Positions 28,719 through 29,208 of a stretch of 29,208 bases of DNA are shown here, one piece after another. The stretch is taken from IMG/VR virus record IMGVR_UViG_3300034682_000209, positions 1 to 29,208 of that record. One strand, 5' to 3'. A program made the translations under genes and the position numbers. Positions within the stretch are counted from its first letter, which is position 1, and each line of letters opens with the position of its first letter. This DNA comes from a virus. The notes beneath the pieces were generated by a model. It searched no databases. It saw only the letters and a list, made by a program, of their open reading frames with translations, and was not told the origin of the DNA.

Positions 28719-28816
28719 CCCATGCCTCACCCCCGTGCCAGCTGCTGCTGCTGCGCGCCGGCCACGTCATCAACACCACCGCCAGCCACTGGCAAATCGA
28801 CAGGAGCAACCCATGA
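28715..28816 (+). CDS. 33-aa micro-protein linking methyltransferase and next gene
   Basis: A GTG at 28715 overlaps the methyltransferase stop (GTGA), and its TGA overlaps the next ATG (ATGA). The product is THASPPCQLLLLRAGHVINT followed by TASHWQIDRSNP. The double overlap is the main evidence; it may serve only to couple translation of the flanking genes. Confidence 0.45.
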   Translation: MTHASPPCQLLLLRAGHVINTTASHWQIDRSNP

Positions 28817-29208
28817 CCCACATCCTGATCCCGCGCGAACCCAGCACCGCCCTGCTGCGCCCCTTCATCGGCTGCAACTCCCAGGAACTGCACGAGGCCT
28901 GGGCCGCGATGGTCCGCATTGCCGAGGTCCAGCATGCCCGCGCCGGCAGTCAATGCCTGCAGCAGATCGAGGAGGGTCCTCAGTCCGTGGACATCGCCAT
29001 CAACCACGGCACGGAAGACCTGGCGATGCACCCGCTTTCGACAGCTCCAGCCGCTTTGGCCGGGCCGGCTTGGGACAAGACGCGCGACTCCCTGGCGGCG
29101 CTGTTGTTGGGGCTGGCGCGCCATCCCTTTCTGAACTTCGATGTGGCCTGCATCGCACTGGACGCTGCGACGGAGCGGGGCATGCCACTGGCCTACATGC
29201 GCGCCGCC
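28813..29208 (+). CDS. Hypothetical protein, cut off by the right edge
   Basis: The frame from the ATG at 28813 (AGGAG six bases upstream) stays open for 132 codons to the window edge. It begins MTHILIPREPSTALLRPFIG and continues CNSQELHEAWAAMVRIAEVQ, later LAALLLGLARHPFLNFDVAC and IALDAATERGMPLAYM. It appears soluble and helical. No family is recognised. The complete length is unknown because the stop lies outside. Confidence 0.75.
   Translation, partial: MTHILIPREPSTALLRPFIGCNSQELHEAWAAMVRIAEVQHARAGSQCLQQIEEGPQSVDIAINHGTEDLAMHPLSTAPAALAGPAWDKTRDSLAALLLGLARHPFLNFDVACIALDAATERGMPLAYMRAA

Noticed and set aside
26421-28730. 769-codon minus-strand ORF across the methyltransferase
   Set aside because: Mirror of the methyltransferase reading frame. 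Its Val/His/Ala-rich product has no motifs, and the methyltransferase has all its catalytic motifs.
1-29208. CRISPR array, IS element, tRNA, integrase, lysis genes
   Set aside because: No regularly spaced identical repeats with unique spacers, transposase, tRNA fold, recombinase motif, or holin/endolysin motif was recognised in the window.

Overview
The window is one continuous stretch of a temperate siphovirus-type prophage or phage genome with high GC content. The host is most likely a betaproteobacterium of the order Burkholderiales, possibly a Comamonadaceae member. That guess rests on base composition, the Burkholderiales-type H-NS-like protein and the style of the proteins; no host gene is visible. 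No integrase, lysis gene, tRNA, IS element or CRISPR array was found, and both ends cut through genes, so the element extends beyond the window on both sides.

Left half (about 1-15,000, minus strand, read right to left): a lambda-type morphogenesis cluster. Reading in transcription order it holds a 79-aa protein, a morphogenesis protein of uncertain role, terminase small (Nu1-like) and large (gpA-like) subunits, a Mor-family transcription activator, a gpW-like head-tail joining protein, portal (gpB-like), S49 protease with a nested scaffold (gpC/Nu3-like), decoration protein (gpD-like), major capsid protein (gpE-like), head-tail joining protein (FII-like), tail terminator, tail tube, tape measure, a 129-aa tail protein, and a large tail protein that runs off the left edge. 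Many genes touch by 1-4 bp overlaps.

Middle (about 15,000-20,100): replication and the lysis/lysogeny switch. On the minus strand are a YdaS/Cro-like repressor, a CII (CP76)-like regulator, a 140-aa ORF that exactly fills the next gap, and an 822-aa primase-helicase. A striking array of direct and inverted TGTGCGS repeats lies between the primase and the packaging genes and may be an origin or a packaging site. A LexA-like S24 repressor reads the other way. Four copies of an operator-like dyad, TTAGC-N5-GCTAA, flank the repressor gene: two in the cro/repressor gap, and two downstream that overlap a good sigma70-type promoter.

Right half (about 20,100-29,208, mostly plus strand): an accessory/early region. 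It has a secreted DUF4124 protein packaged like a moron, many small hypothetical genes, a DUF2303 protein, an H-NS-like protein, a DUF5131 (phage Gp37/Gp68) three-Cys protein, and a 719-aa C5 cytosine methyltransferase whose middle contains eight PL-x-TV repeats. Most gaps between these genes contain a GC-rich hairpin, often with a T-tract, just before the next ribosome binding site. Two small genes in this region (21443-21670 and 26189-26440) lie on the minus strand with excellent Shine-Dalgarno sites.
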